64,000 nt of DNA from UBA1876 sp003446665 (GTDB lineage: Bacteria; Synergistota; Synergistia; Synergistales; Thermovirgaceae): assembly GCA_040616305.1 (NCBI GenBank), contig CP159918.1:2108001-2172000 (forward strand), read 5' to 3'. The position numbers were made by a program, and so were the translations under genes. The notes under the pieces are model-generated. The model saw nothing but the letters and a program-made list of their open reading frames with translations, made no database searches and was not told the origin of the DNA. Each line of letters begins with the position of its first letter. The stretch's first letter is position 1. Positions 27,511 to 36,281 of the stretch are shown here, piece after piece.

Positions 27511-27579
27511 GATAGGGACTTTGGAGGATATGGCAAAAAAATGGGAGGAAAAAGTCAAACACTAATTTTTTCTGCCCTC

Positions 27580-27638
27580 TTGACTTTCAGTCTTCTAGAC
27601 GGGATATTAATACTCACAAACTTAACTACGAGGTTAAG
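27580..27638 (+). promoter_or_regulatory. Promoter and operator of the higBA-like pair
   Basis: TTGACT at 27580-27585 and GATATT at 27603-27608 are 17 bp apart, a reasonable sigma-70 promoter. Just before the start codon, CTTAAC (27621-27626) and GTTAAG (27633-27638) form a perfect inverted repeat, a likely binding site for the downstream HTH antitoxin. Confidence 0.5.
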
Positions 27639-27640
27639 TC

Positions 27641-28042
27641 ATGAGAAAATACCTCCTGATCTGTAAAGACAAATTCTCCTTGTACGCTCTTGAAAACGAG
27701 GATGGCAGTTGCGAGATAGCGGAATTGCTTGACAGGAGTAATGCAAGGAACAAAGACGATGCAACTATGCGCGATTCAATGGTCAAGAAACTTGAAAGAT
27801 TGTCAATGAATCAATTACCGGAAAGCCCAGTTCACCACATGATTGAAGATGGCATTCGACAAATATCTTCCGGCAAATACAGGCTCATGTATTTTTTCGA
27901 TTCTGGCCGTTTCATAATTTGCACTCACAGTTTCGTAAAAAAAGGCGGCAAAACACCTAAAAAGGAAATAGACAAAGCAAAGAGGCATAGGGAAGCATAT
28001 TTGAGAGCCCAGAAAAACAAGACTCTCCGTTTAGAAGGGTGA
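27641..28042 (+). CDS. HigB/Gp49-like RelE-superfamily toxin
   Basis: 133 residues. The C-terminal half has IRQISSGKYRLMYFFDSGRF and CTHSFVKKGGKTPKKEIDKA, the pattern of phage Gp49/HigB toxins that cleave mRNA at the ribosome. It precedes and overlaps an XRE antitoxin, the reversed toxin-first order typical of higBA. The N-terminal half is somewhat longer than in minimal HigB. Confidence 0.8.
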   Translation: MRKYLLICKDKFSLYALENEDGSCEIAELLDRSNARNKDDATMRDSMVKKLERLSMNQLPESPVHHMIEDGIRQISSGKYRLMYFFDSGRFIICTHSFVKKGGKTPKKEIDKAKRHREAYLRAQKNKTLRLEG

Positions 28043-28371
28043 TGGAAATGGTAAAAGTTGGAAGCAGGTTCCAAAAGATTTTTGAAGAAGCAAAACAGCA
28101 TCCGGCATATTGGATGGAAGATCTGAGGCTGCAGTTCCTCGACGATATTTATGAAATCATGCAAGAACAAAAACTGACTCAAAAGGATCTTGCTGAAAAA
28201 ATGGGCGTTTCGGAAGCGTACATCAGCAAGGTTTTTAACGGCAACGTAGAAAAGAATTTTACTTTAAAGACCCTTGTAGAACTGAGCAGAGCCGTAAATG
28301 CCGAGATTCGTATTACCGTGACTCCTAAGGAATCGGAAGAAAAGCCTGATCATTCAGAAGGAACCAATTAA
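28039..28371 (+). CDS. HigA-like XRE-family antitoxin
   Basis: 110 residues starting at GTG, overlapping the toxin stop by four bases. HTH: LTQKDLAEKMGVSEAYISKV, followed by FNGNVEKNFTLKTLVEL. It would neutralise the upstream toxin and repress the promoter at the inverted repeat just before the operon. The next 249 bases contain no recognisable gene. Confidence 0.85.
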   Translation: MMEMVKVGSRFQKIFEEAKQHPAYWMEDLRLQFLDDIYEIMQEQKLTQKDLAEKMGVSEAYISKVFNGNVEKNFTLKTLVELSRAVNAEIRITVTPKESEEKPDHSEGTN

Positions 28372-28620
28372 GTTCCCGGAATCCGGAGGCCCGTCAGGGG
28401 AGCAACGTAAGCTGGACGGAATTGTACCAGGCTCAAAAGGAAGTTCTGCCGGGGGTGGGCAACGTTACCTCAGACAACAACCATGAGGGATTGAAGCCGG
28501 TCTTGGGGCGAGACCTTTCCGTATGGTATGACAGAGATACCGGGCCCACTTTTCTCCGGGTCAAGAGTCTCATGGTTGCAGGTATAATGGCTTCAGGCTG
28601 CCATTCGGAGGGAATGTAAA

Positions 28621-29016
28621 ATGGATTCGGAAGCGGAAAAGAGGCTTCGCTCCTTTTTTGCCGAAGAAAGGAATGTCCGTCTGGCGTTTCTGATGGGGTC
28701 TTTCGCCAAGGGGACGGCGAGGCCGGACAGCGACGTGGATGTTGCCGTGCTGTTTGGGCGCCCTTTCGGGCCTGAAGATGTCCTGGAACTGAAAGGCCGG
28801 CTTGAAAGCCTTCTTGAAAGGGACGTGGATCTTGTCGTGCTTGACAGGGCGGGCCCTGTCATCAGGATGCAGGCACTGAAAACGGGCATTTTGCTGGCCT
28901 CCGAAAAGGGAGCCTACGAAGGGTTTTTTACGGCGACGGTGAATGAATACGACGATCTCAAATACATTCGCCGGGAAATCGAGGAAAACCTCTTGAGGAG
29001 GCGTCACTATGCCTGA
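28621..29016 (+). CDS. mntA: MntA-type minimal nucleotidyltransferase antitoxin
   Basis: 131 residues. The nucleotidyltransferase motif GSFAKGTARPDSDVDVAVL at about 26-44 is complete (GSx10DxD). MntA antitoxins silence HepT by adding AMP to a tyrosine near its active site. A strong ribosome-binding site (GGAGGGAA) precedes the ATG. It overlaps the HEPN gene by eight bases. Confidence 0.88.
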   Translation: MDSEAEKRLRSFFAEERNVRLAFLMGSFAKGTARPDSDVDVAVLFGRPFGPEDVLELKGRLESLLERDVDLVVLDRAGPVIRMQALKTGILLASEKGAYEGFFTATVNEYDDLKYIRREIEENLLRRRHYA

Positions 29017-29428
29017 CAGGGACGTGGTGCTGGCGAAGGTTGCCACAATCCGCAAATGCCTCGACAGGATCCGGGAAGTGACGGATCTTGACCCAGGGAA
29101 GCTTGAGGACATCAACAGGCAAGACATTTTTGTCCTGAACCTGCAACGGGCCGTCCAGGCATGCATCGACCTGGCGTCCCATGCGGTGGCGTCAGAGGCT
29201 TTGGGACTCCCTGAGAAGGTGCGCGACAACTTCTCCATCCTGAGGGAAAAGGGTGTGGTCGACCCGGAGCTTGCCTCAAAAATGGAGAAAATGACGGGAT
29301 TCCGGAATATTGCCGTTCACAACTACCAGGCCCTGGACCTGGATATCCTCAAGTCCATCCTCTCGAACAACCTGAAAGACCTGGAGGACTTTTACTCCGC
29401 CCTGCTGCAGTACTGGGGCTACGTATGA
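29009..29428 (+). CDS. hepT: HepT-type HEPN ribonuclease toxin
   Basis: 139 residues, all-helical HEPN protein. The RNase motif R(x4)H is at residues 99-104 as RNIAVHNY, whose Tyr is the expected target of AMP addition by MntA. It follows MntA with overlapping codons, the standard order. Activity as an RNase is known for the family, not shown here. Confidence 0.88.
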   Translation: MPDRDVVLAKVATIRKCLDRIREVTDLDPGKLEDINRQDIFVLNLQRAVQACIDLASHAVASEALGLPEKVRDNFSILREKGVVDPELASKMEKMTGFRNIAVHNYQALDLDILKSILSNNLKDLEDFYSALLQYWGYV

Positions 29429-29499
29429 GATGTCTTTTCCGAAGATACCGTAATTTCTGTTGTGACGCTCCCCGATAAGCCCACTGTAAGGTGATTTTG

Positions 29500-30522
29500 A
29501 TGACAAGGATTTCGTTTTGCCCGGAATGTGAAGTGGAGATAGTTCCCGAGACAAAACGGGTAAAGAAAGAAGTTCCGATCCGGGGCGAGATGATCGTCGT
29601 GGAAGGGTTTGAAAACGTCTGCCCCCTTTGCGGGGAGGAACTGCTGGATGAGGCCTATGATGATCTGCTCGAGAAGGCAGCCGCGGAATACCGACGGCGG
29701 CACGGTTTGCTGAATCCGGACGAAATCGTACGGATACGGACATCCTGGGGCTTCAACCAGGACCTTTTTGCCCGGCTCCTCGGGATCGGGGTGGCCTCTC
29801 TCAGGCGGTACGAGAAAGATGCGGTCCAGCCTCCGGGATATGACACCCTGCTGCGGTCCGCAGTAAAGCCACAATTCCTGCTCGATATGGCAGAAAGAAA
29901 CGGAGATCGGCTGACACCCGTTGAAAAGGACGCAATCCGGCGCAAACTGGAGACATTTCCGCATGGCTCTCAGGGGCCTGGAGATTGCCGGGAAGCCTTG
30001 TTCTCCCGATATGCACCGCTGGAACCTCAAGAAATGAACGGATACAGGGGGTTGTCACTGGAAAAGACGAAAGCCGTGGTGGCAAAAGTCCTTTCCATCA
30101 TGAGTGGAAACGTCAATATTACGAAAATGACAAAATTGCTGTTTTACATAGATTTTTCCCATTTCCGCGAAAGGCAACAGTCAATAACAGGGTTCCCCTG
30201 GTATCGCTGGGCTTTCGGGCCCGCTCCGGCGCGCATGTATGACATGTACGAGTATTTGCGGGATGAGGGTGTGATAGAGATCGAAGAACAGGAGCAGGAT
30301 GATGGCGAATCAATCAGAAGGACTTTCATCCTTGCCGACGACTCCCCCATAATGTTCCTTGACGAGGATGAAAGCAGGATCATCGAAGAAGTCGTTTCCA
30401 GGCTCGGCAGGCTTTCCGCACGCCGGCTTTCTGAACTCTCCCACGAAGAGGCGGCCTACAAGAACGCTGAAGACAAGGGACTCATCAACTATCACGATGC
30501 CGAGCACCTGAAGGCGGTGTGA
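29500..30522 (+). CDS. MqsA-like zinc-finger/HTH protein fused to a Panacea (SocA/DUF4065) domain
   Basis: About 340 residues. Residues 1-60 carry two CxxC pairs (FCPECEVEI, VCPLCGEELL) as in MqsA. A helix-turn-helix follows (GFNQDLFARLLGIGVASLRR). From about residue 185 comes a Panacea domain (VNITKMTKLLFYIDFSHF, GFPWYRWAFGPAPARMYDMY). Such proteins are antitoxins. No obvious dedicated toxin is directly fused or overlapped; the next gene is a second Panacea protein. The ATG at 29500 has AAGGTG upstream. Confidence 0.8.
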   Translation: MTRISFCPECEVEIVPETKRVKKEVPIRGEMIVVEGFENVCPLCGEELLDEAYDDLLEKAAAEYRRRHGLLNPDEIVRIRTSWGFNQDLFARLLGIGVASLRRYEKDAVQPPGYDTLLRSAVKPQFLLDMAERNGDRLTPVEKDAIRRKLETFPHGSQGPGDCREALFSRYAPLEPQEMNGYRGLSLEKTKAVVAKVLSIMSGNVNITKMTKLLFYIDFSHFRERQQSITGFPWYRWAFGPAPARMYDMYEYLRDEGVIEIEEQEQDDGESIRRTFILADDSPIMFLDEDESRIIEEVVSRLGRLSARRLSELSHEEAAYKNAEDKGLINYHDAEHLKAV

Positions 30523-30584
30523 TGTGCTCTTTTGAGAACAAGGCTTTTGAGTTGTGCTAAAATCCGAAAAAGGGAGGGATAGCT

Positions 30585-31169
30585 GTGATTGCCTTTCAGA
30601 AACAGAAGATCGGAAATGCCATGGCATATTTCGCAAAAGCATATTATGAGCGTGTAGGATATTATCCCCGCCAAACGTGGATCTATAAATTTTTGGCCTT
30701 ACTCGATTTCAGGTTCCTGAAGAAAACGGGAGTTCCTTCCCTCGGGCTGGAATACGACGCCATGGAAAAAGGCGCTGTCCCTGCGTATCTTTACGACAAC
30801 AGGTTCAGTATAAAAAGCAGGTATTTCGAATTTACACCGACACAAACCGGTTCGTTTGAAGTCCGAAATCTTGTGGAGCCAAATCTGGATTATTTCTCTG
30901 ACGACGAGTTGGACATCATGGACGATATCCTCGACACCTATGCCACAAGTGATCTTGAGACGGTGATCGACGACGCCCACAAGGAAATCCGGGCATGGCA
31001 AATCGCCTGGGGGGAAGCCCGGCGAATCGGCAGAAAAAGGGTTTCCATGGAGTTTTCTGATGAATTTGATGAGGATATTTTCAAAAAAGACGAAAGGGAA
31101 CTCTCGCCCCAGGAAGCCAGGTTCCTCTGCTATCTTGACATGCAGAACCTGGAAGAACATGCCGGGTGA
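30585..31169 (+). CDS. Panacea (SocA/DUF4065)-domain protein, probable antitoxin
   Basis: 194 residues starting GTG with GGGAGGGA upstream. The family pattern is QKQKIGNAMAYFAKAYYER, WIYKFLALLDFRF, then SLGLEYDAMEKGAVPAYLYD. Panacea domains neutralise many unrelated toxins. The gene just downstream (12 bases) is the natural candidate for its toxin. Whether it also partners the upstream MqsA-Panacea protein is open. Confidence 0.75.
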   Translation: MIAFQKQKIGNAMAYFAKAYYERVGYYPRQTWIYKFLALLDFRFLKKTGVPSLGLEYDAMEKGAVPAYLYDNRFSIKSRYFEFTPTQTGSFEVRNLVEPNLDYFSDDELDIMDDILDTYATSDLETVIDDAHKEIRAWQIAWGEARRIGRKRVSMEFSDEFDEDIFKKDERELSPQEARFLCYLDMQNLEEHAG

Positions 31170-31180
31170 AGAAATGAGCC

Positions 31181-31669
31181 ATGCGTGTTGGAGACATCTA
31201 TATTTGGCATTCCTATCCTCGCCAGAAAGATGGCGAGATTAAGGATAGATGGTTTCTGTTTCTCGGCGAAGTGCGAAACGTCCCTTTTGACGATGATCCG
31301 TCAATCTATGTCGTTTCTCCCACCGCAACCACCCGCCTGGAATATTACGAGCAAGGCGCACACCGGGAAAAACACCTTTATTTCTGCTTCAGAAAAGACT
31401 CGGGCTTTGGCTTCGAAAAAGACTGTATCCTGGACGTGACTCTCCCTCCTGAACATTGGCCTAAGCGAATTTTTCTTGATTTTGAAAGCAAGGGCCTTAT
31501 CGAGAAAAAGGGCGAACTTCCCAAAGACATCCTCGAAAAGATTTACAACAAAATACTTTTATCGAGCGCATATTCCTACATTGAGAAAGAAAACATCAAG
31601 CGCAACCTTAACCAGGAGCTGGGTCTGACTGGTCTGCGAAAACCGTCGCGGCGAAGACGAAAAAGATAG
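31181..31669 (+). CDS. Candidate toxin paired with the Panacea protein
   Basis: 162 residues. The start (MRVGDIYIWHSYPRQKDGEI) and DRWFLFLGEVRN resemble the first strands of PemK/MazF-like proteins (GDI-h-x...KxRPxhhh), but the catalytic pattern is not clear. The tail is very basic (KPSRRRRKR). It lies 12 bases after a Panacea antitoxin gene, the normal arrangement for such modules. I do not recognise the family; a translation- or RNA-directed toxin is inference. Confidence 0.5.
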   Translation: MRVGDIYIWHSYPRQKDGEIKDRWFLFLGEVRNVPFDDDPSIYVVSPTATTRLEYYEQGAHREKHLYFCFRKDSGFGFEKDCILDVTLPPEHWPKRIFLDFESKGLIEKKGELPKDILEKIYNKILLSSAYSYIEKENIKRNLNQELGLTGLRKPSRRRRKR

Positions 31670-31738
31670 GTTACGGACAATTCCAGCTCCTCGCCAGGGA
31701 AGAATCAGCAAAATCATACACAGCGGGGCTCAAGGTTC

Positions 31739-31870
31739 TACCATTTCAAATGATGACAAAGCTCCGGACAAAGTGTTAGTATCGAAACAGACGGAGGTGT
31801 GGCTCCTGGGGTCGGTTATCCCGGTATTCCGGAAATGACCCGGCTCCGATATGCCGCCTCCGTCTTGTCT
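31739..31870 (+). mobile_element. IS110 left-end-only remnant with a bridge-RNA target loop
   Basis: Starting TACCATT after a TC dinucleotide, this matches the left end of the complete IS110 element at 45741-45614 (read on its minus strand). The 9-bp stem AGACGGAGG (31789-31797) and CCTCCGTCT (31857-31865), the TGGGGTC at 31807-31813 and the CCGGTATTCCGG hairpin are conserved. No transposase or right end follows. The sequence diverges after about 31870. Confidence 0.7.
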
Positions 31871-31889
31871 TTTCGCCCCTTGACGCGAA

Positions 31890-31987
31890 CCGGGATGATC
31901 CCTGCGCGAGGCACCCCTCAAGTTACCCCCCATGTCACCCCTCAAGATATCCTGATGTCCGGGAGGATTTTACCCACCGGGCGGCGC
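31890..31987. repeat. Copy 2 of the nuclease 3' end, no gene attached
   Basis: This segment repeats 22971-23067 in the same orientation, including the reverse-strand codons for the nuclease C-terminus. Here the rest of the nuclease gene is missing. It directly follows the IS110 remnant. The next 180 bases, up to 32168, hold an open plus-strand stretch (VVVEIKYRERGYPLITYHLS) that I cannot assign. Confidence 0.6.
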
Positions 31988-32168
31988 GGCCGCGCAAAAG
32001 AGATTAAAACGAAGGGGTGCGACGGCCCTGTCGTCGTGGAAATCAAGTACAGGGAACGGGGTTATCCGCTCATAACCTACCATCTGTCTGTGGACGAAAA
32101 GAACCGCCAGCCGGTAGTGGTGGAAGAATGGCTTCAGTGGCGACGAGGAAGGAGAGGCAAACCCCTGG

Positions 32169-33035
32169 TCAGCGGTTCTCCAATTTTTCTTCGATTTTCT
32201 TCATCGCCTGCGATGAGGCTTGCTTGTAGAGGTTTTCCATGATTTCAAAAAAGGGTCGTTCCGATCTCCAGAAGGGAAGGCTGCCGAGCCTTTTTGGCAG
32301 CGACGCATGGGTACCGACCGGTTTCGAATGCGCGTCGGAGGCTTGGGGCGTTTCCGTCCCCCGCCAGAAGGCCGTCACGTCTTCTGGAAGCGCCTGGAGC
32401 TGCGTCTGTTTTCCGGCATCCGGGGACATGCTTTCGGGCAGGCCGCCCTGCAGCCTGGAAATGAGCTCCTCCTTTTCCATGCCCCTGAGCCTGAAAATCA
32501 AAAAGGGTTCTTCGTCAAAGGCCTCGGCCAAAAGGTAGAAGACGGCGGCGATGTGTTTGCAGGGGCTGGAAGAATCGGGGCAGGAGCAGTCGAAGCGGAG
32601 TTCTTCTTCCCCGGGAAAGAGTGCAAGGCCCGCCTGATGGAAGATTTCCTCGACATCCCGGGGCATTTCACCCGAAAGAAGGGAGGCGGCAAAGCGAGGT
32701 TGCCCCGATAAGTCGGTAATGACCTGTTGCCACTGTTCATCGGGAAAGGTGTCGTTTTCTATCAGGATATTGTAGGGTTTTGACCGCGAACCCTGGACCC
32801 GTGCCCTGACGCGGCCCTTCGCGATGTCAAGGTCGACGACCTGCCCTTTCCGGGCGTAGCTTCTTCCCCGGCCGAGTCTTTCGCCGATTTCGAAACTCTC
32901 GATCACTTCTATCCACCGTTTGCCCCACCACGTTTTCGCGAAGGCCCCTTTTCTGGTTTGGGCTTTTATCCCGCCTTTCACCTTTTTGGGTTCCGATTTG
33001 GGGTAAAAGTCACCGTAGCGCCGGAATCTTCCCAT
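32169..33035 (-). CDS. SWIM zinc-finger protein, partner of the SNF2 helicase
   Basis: 288 residues. The SWIM finger FDCSCPDSSSPCKHIAAVF (CxC...CxH) lies near residue 150. The N-terminus GGIKAQTRKGAFAKTWWGKR is conserved in the SWIM proteins that accompany bacterial SNF2/HepA helicases. The ATG at 33035 has GGGAG nine bases upstream; a longer frame overlaps the helicase gene. The pair probably acts on DNA or stalled complexes; the precise role is not known. Confidence 0.85.
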   Translation of the reverse strand: MGRFRRYGDFYPKSEPKKVKGGIKAQTRKGAFAKTWWGKRWIEVIESFEIGERLGRGRSYARKGQVVDLDIAKGRVRARVQGSRSKPYNILIENDTFPDEQWQQVITDLSGQPRFAASLLSGEMPRDVEEIFHQAGLALFPGEEELRFDCSCPDSSSPCKHIAAVFYLLAEAFDEEPFLIFRLRGMEKEELISRLQGGLPESMSPDAGKQTQLQALPEDVTAFWRGTETPQASDAHSKPVGTHASLPKRLGSLPFWRSERPFFEIMENLYKQASSQAMKKIEEKLENR

Positions 33036-33039
33036 GGCT

Positions 33040-36000
33040 TCAGTCTCCCGCGGCTTCTTTGCCAAGTTTGATCAGGTTCTTTATCTCGTCGTTCGAAAGT
33101 TCGGTCAGGCCGGCTTCGCCTTTGCCGAGAACCTGTTCGGCGATCTCGCTTTTGCTTTCGATCATCCCGTCGATCCGCTCCTCCAGAGTGCCGACAACGA
33201 CAAATTTGTGGACCAGCACGTTCTTTTTCTGCCCGATCCTGAAGGCCCTGTCGGTGGCCTGGTTCTCCACGGCGGGGTTCCACCACCTATCATAGTGGAA
33301 GACGTGGTTGGCCCTGCTGAGGTTGAGGCCCGTCCCGCCGGCCTTGAGGGAAAGGATAAATATTTGCGGGGCGTCCCGGTCTTCCTGGAAAAGTCTCACC
33401 ATTTCGTCACGTCTTTTCCTGTCCGTGGAGCCGCAAATGTAGAAGACATCTTCCATGAACTCCTCCACAAGACTTTGCTGAAGCATCCGGCCCATTTCGG
33501 CGTACTGGGTAAAAACAAGGGACCGTTCGCCCCTTTCCCGTATTTCATGAAGCATTTCGAAAAGGCGGCTCTGTTTGCCTGACCGCTCCGGGACGGGTTT
33601 TTCGTCTTTTGCGTACTGAGCGGGGTGGTTGCAGATCTGTTTCAGCCTGGTGAGGGTGGAAAGGATCAGCCCTTTTCTTTCCATGCCTTCGGAGCTTTCG
33701 ATCTTTTCTTCCACCTCGTCGAGAACGGCCTTGTAGAGGGAGACCTGCTCCCGGGTAAGGTTGCAGTATTCCCTGGTCTCGATTTTTTCGGGCAGGTCGG
33801 TGATGACTGATCTGTCCGTCTTGAGGCGCCTGAGGATGAAGGGTGCGGTGATTTTTTTGAGTCTCGAAGCGGCTTCCTGATCTTTCCACACCTGGATGGG
33901 TCTGTGGAAGTTGGCCCTGAAGTATGAATAGTTTCCGAGCAGGCCGGGATTGAGGAAGTCCATTATGGACCACAGGTCGCCCACGTGGTTTTCGACCGGG
34001 GTGCCCGTCAGGGCGATGCGGCAGTCTGCCGGGACGGCGCGGCTCGCCCTGGCTCTTTTGGTTTCATGGTTCCGTATGTTCTGGGCCTCGTCGAGCACGA
34101 TCCCGGCCCAGGAGACCTCCCTGAGAAAGTCGATGTCCCTCGTGAGGAGGCCGTAGCTGGAAAGGACCATGGCATGTCTGGCCGCCTCCTTTTGGAAGCG
34201 CTCCTTTTTTCTCCTGTCCGATCCGTGATGGACCAGCACATCGAGGCGGGGGGTGAATTTTTCGGCTTCCCTCTTCCAGTTGTTCACTACCGACGTTGGG
34301 CATATCAGGAGGAAGGGCCTTTCCTCCCCTTCTTCCCTTTTCTTCTGGATGAGGGCAAGGGTCTGGATGGTTTTCCCGAGTCCCATATCGTCGGCAAGGC
34401 ACGCTCCCAGTCCCGTCTCCTGCATAAAGTCGAGCCATGAGTATCCCCGCCTTTGATAGGGACGAAGCTCGCCGTTGAGCCCTTCGGGCGGGTTCTTGAC
34501 CTCGAGTTTTTCGCCCTTTTTGAGCTTGTCGAGCACCTTTTTGAGCCAACCGTCGGTTTCGATGCCCTCTATGGGAAAGCCCCCGACCTCGCCTTCTTCA
34601 CCCAGGCTCATTTTCAGGACTTCCCTGCCCGAGAGGGCGCCTTCTTTCTGCCTGCGCAGAAAATCTATCGCCGCCTTGATGCCCTCCTCGCTGATATAGG
34701 TCCACTGCCCCCTGAGCCGGACAAGGGGAGACTTGAGACGGGCCAGTTCTTCCAGCTCCTCGAGGGACAGTTCCTCGCCCTCGTAGCAAAACCGGTAGTT
34801 AAACTCAAAAAGCGAATCCAGGGAAAATCCCCCCGGGCTTTCACCCGGCGTCGTCTTGACTTTGACCTTGATCCGCGGTTTTTGGCCCGGTGCCTTGTTG
34901 ACCCACCAGGAGGGAAGCATGAGGGTGAAGCCGGCTTGTGCGAGTTTTTCGGCACTTTCATTGAGGAAATCAAGGATTCCCTCGTTGTCGGCATGAAAAC
35001 CTCCGGGATCCTTGCTTTCAAGGCTTTCGGCGATGGGCGGGCAGATTCTCGCCGCCTGGCCGAGCACGGTGTACAGATATTCCCTGACATCGGGACCGTA
35101 TTTTTGAAGCTCCCGGCTACCAGGGCTTTCGGGGTCCCACAGCCGGGACAGGGGGACCTGGAGCGTCGGGTCGGCTTTTGGCCGGACGATATACTCCACT
35201 TTCCAGAGGGGCTCCTTTTCTTTCGGGGCTTCTGTGTCGGGCTCGTGAAGGCGAAGGCAGAACTGAAAGGGAGACCGGCGCACCAGGACCAGCTTTCTCT
35301 GCCACTGGTCAACCTGGTTTTTGAATTCGGCCACTGCGGCGGCAGGGCCTTTGATAACGGGGTCTTGTGAGGTGAGGGCGTGTATCCAGGCATCGTGAAT
35401 GCTCGGGAAACCTTTTTCTCCCTCTTCAGGCCGTTGATCTTTTGCATTTCCCGCGGATTCGCGGACAAGGTGGTCCGTCATGTGCGCCACGAGGTTTTTT
35501 GCCGTTTCAAGGGGGGAGTAACGGGGTGGTTTTTCACCTGCGAGGGTCAGGCACCGGCAGATGCCTGGCATGGAGTCGCCGAGTTTCCGGATTTTGGCTT
35601 CCTGTTCGTTGTCCGGCATGGGAATCCAGCGAGCTTCCTGTCCCTTTTCGCCCTCGGCCACCCCGGGCAGGAAGTTTTCGCCCACAACGATATCGAGGAC
35701 ACAGGTCCATACAGCGCCGATCCATGTAAGGGAAGAGCCCGGGACAATCTTTTCGCCCCGCCCGTTTTGTGCTTCGGCGATGGAACAAAGCCAGATCAAT
35801 TCTTCCGTATCAAGGGGCCTTGCCATCGTCCGCCAGGGCTTGATGCGGATCTTGTACCTTCGATCCACCTCGTCGTCATACCTGAGGAAGGACCGCACGG
35901 GCCGGCTGCCCCTTGAGGGAAGCCACAAGGTGACGGGCAGGGTGTTTTGCTTGTTGACCCTAAACCCGGGAAGAACGGGTTTTATGGCTTTTTGCAGGCA

Positions 36001-36138
36001 GGCGACGCCGGGGTCGTAGGGGTACCAGGCGGGATCCCCTGAAAGGTCGGTCGTCCCCACCTTTGGGGCTTCGCCGCCTGCCAGTTCGGACCACAGGTAC
36101 GGGGCCCCGTCGAGCAGTGACACGTGAAGACAGATCAT
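33040..36138 (-). CDS. SNF2-family DEAD/H-box helicase (HepA-like)
   Basis: 1032 residues. An N-terminal accessory region of about 550 residues precedes the ATPase. Motif I is DDMGLGKTIQTLALI (about 583-597) and motif II DEAQ (about 681). RIALTGTPVENHVGDLWSI is motif III. The second RecA lobe ends with GGTGLNLSRANHVFHYDRWW and QATDRAFRIGQ (motifs V and VI). These are double-stranded-DNA translocases. The SWIM gene follows immediately, an operon pairing seen in many bacteria, including near defence islands. Confidence 0.93.
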   Translation of the reverse strand: MICLHVSLLDGAPYLWSELAGGEAPKVGTTDLSGDPAWYPYDPGVACLQKAIKPVLPGFRVNKQNTLPVTLWLPSRGSRPVRSFLRYDDEVDRRYKIRIKPWRTMARPLDTEELIWLCSIAEAQNGRGEKIVPGSSLTWIGAVWTCVLDIVVGENFLPGVAEGEKGQEARWIPMPDNEQEAKIRKLGDSMPGICRCLTLAGEKPPRYSPLETAKNLVAHMTDHLVRESAGNAKDQRPEEGEKGFPSIHDAWIHALTSQDPVIKGPAAAVAEFKNQVDQWQRKLVLVRRSPFQFCLRLHEPDTEAPKEKEPLWKVEYIVRPKADPTLQVPLSRLWDPESPGSRELQKYGPDVREYLYTVLGQAARICPPIAESLESKDPGGFHADNEGILDFLNESAEKLAQAGFTLMLPSWWVNKAPGQKPRIKVKVKTTPGESPGGFSLDSLFEFNYRFCYEGEELSLEELEELARLKSPLVRLRGQWTYISEEGIKAAIDFLRRQKEGALSGREVLKMSLGEEGEVGGFPIEGIETDGWLKKVLDKLKKGEKLEVKNPPEGLNGELRPYQRRGYSWLDFMQETGLGACLADDMGLGKTIQTLALIQKKREEGEERPFLLICPTSVVNNWKREAEKFTPRLDVLVHHGSDRRKKERFQKEAARHAMVLSSYGLLTRDIDFLREVSWAGIVLDEAQNIRNHETKRARASRAVPADCRIALTGTPVENHVGDLWSIMDFLNPGLLGNYSYFRANFHRPIQVWKDQEAASRLKKITAPFILRRLKTDRSVITDLPEKIETREYCNLTREQVSLYKAVLDEVEEKIESSEGMERKGLILSTLTRLKQICNHPAQYAKDEKPVPERSGKQSRLFEMLHEIRERGERSLVFTQYAEMGRMLQQSLVEEFMEDVFYICGSTDRKRRDEMVRLFQEDRDAPQIFILSLKAGGTGLNLSRANHVFHYDRWWNPAVENQATDRAFRIGQKKNVLVHKFVVVGTLEERIDGMIESKSEIAEQVLGKGEAGLTELSNDEIKNLIKLGKEAAGD

Positions 36139-36281
36139 ACAGCCGATTCAACTCCCTTTTTTCGCAGCCTTTCGGTGCCCTGCCCGGAATCGGTATCGAT
36201 GGATACCGCCCCGTCATAGACACGGCAATCACTGATGTATAAGTTTACACACATTGCCGTCCGGGGTCACGGTTAACCTTT

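Noticed and set aside
24259..31669. Integron cassette array
   Set aside because: Toxin-antitoxin genes in one orientation suggested it, but no recurring attC-like palindromes are seen between genes and no integrase is present.
31799..32242. Plus-strand 147-codon frame
   Set aside because: It crosses the IS110 remnant and the nuclease-end duplicate; only a short unexplained stretch (about 31990-32168) could be coding, with no start signal.
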